32,264 nt of DNA, taken from the NCBI GenBank assembly GCA_023247445.1, contig JAHFGL010000016.1, positions 1 to 32,264 on the forward strand. Reading direction: 5' to 3'. A program made the translations under genes and the position numbers. Origin of the DNA: Candidatus Omnitrophota bacterium (GTDB lineage: Bacteria > Omnitrophota > Gorgyraeia > Zapsychrales > Zapsychraceae). The notes below the pieces were generated by a model. The model was given only the letters and a program-made list of their open reading frames with translations, did not search any database and was not told the DNA's origin. Each line of letters opens with the position of its first letter. Position 1 is the stretch's first letter. Below, piece after piece: positions 32,179 through 32,264 of the stretch.

Positions 32179-32264
32179 AATCACAAATCCCAATATCCAA
32201 ATCCCAAACAATATACAAATTTTAAATTCCAAATACCAAACAATGTCCAAATTCCAATGGCCAA
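32179..32264. repeat. AT-rich AAATTCCAAA-type repeat, copy 4 (left arm, cut by window end)
   Basis: It consists of words such as CACAAATCCCAATATCC, AAATTCCAAATACCAAAC and CCAAATTCCAATGG, starting at the gcvH stop. The expected inverted right arm would lie beyond the window. Confidence 0.7.

Overview
The window looks like a chromosomal stretch of an uncultured bacterium of the Omnitrophota (Omnitrophica, OP3) lineage. The assignment rests on the very large multidomain protein at the left end. It carries repeated D-x-A-M-L-T linkers and a C-terminal tail (GGINLNPALLDLQIKRDGNG... then EGFVPIIINVVP...NLPMLLG) that I recognise from memory as typical of large Omnitrophota proteins; no search was run. 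Base composition is AT-rich and every convincing gene is on the + strand.

Layout: (1) 1-4334, the 3' part of a giant multidomain protein (nucleotidyltransferase-like, Fic-like, methyltransferase-like and helical segments). (2) 4422-5494, two small exported, highly charged helical proteins separated by a strong terminator and a good promoter. (3) 5545-8086, xseA and xseB for exonuclease VII, separated by a palindromic repeat, then a sugar isomerase/epimerase-like TIM barrel. (4) 8083-29821, about 22 kb of surface-glycan genes. It holds a GT39-like membrane glycosyltransferase with a repeat inserted in frame, three GT2 enzymes, a split transketolase pair, a DUF4915-type protein, a sulfotransferase, two SDR epimerases, a methyltransferase, a Gfo/Idh dehydrogenase, a DegT aminotransferase, a hexapeptide acyltransferase, a small SMR/EamA-type transporter, a nitrilase-superfamily amidase, a WbpG-type N-acetyl-sugar amidotransferase, and three paralogous 600-residue polytopic proteins that share the signature ERSLEYRN. 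(5) 29822-30675, a non-coding locus around a tRNA-Arg(TCG) gene. It has a broken tRNA-Arg copy and at least six small hairpin units with the frame GCGCC-NNN-stem-loop-stem-NNN-GGCGC. The stems differ between units but are self-complementary. (6) 30676-32178, gcvT and gcvH of the glycine cleavage system.

The glycan genes suggest a pathway like that for diacetamido/acetamidino sugars: 3-dehydrogenation (Gfo/Idh), transamination (DegT), N-acylation (hexapeptide protein) and amidination (WbpG-like). In place of the usual HisH/HisF-like ammonia suppliers there is a nitrilase-fold protein. Polyprenyl-phosphate-type GT2 enzymes, a small flippase-like protein and GT-C-like membrane proteins together look like periplasmic glycan decoration.

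Several dispersed repeat families are present: an 81-bp palindrome (two copies), a 105-bp palindrome inside a coding region, and AT-rich inverted repeats of the AAATTCCAAA type that fill gaps just after stop codons (four places). The most unusual locus is the hairpin array around tRNA-Arg.
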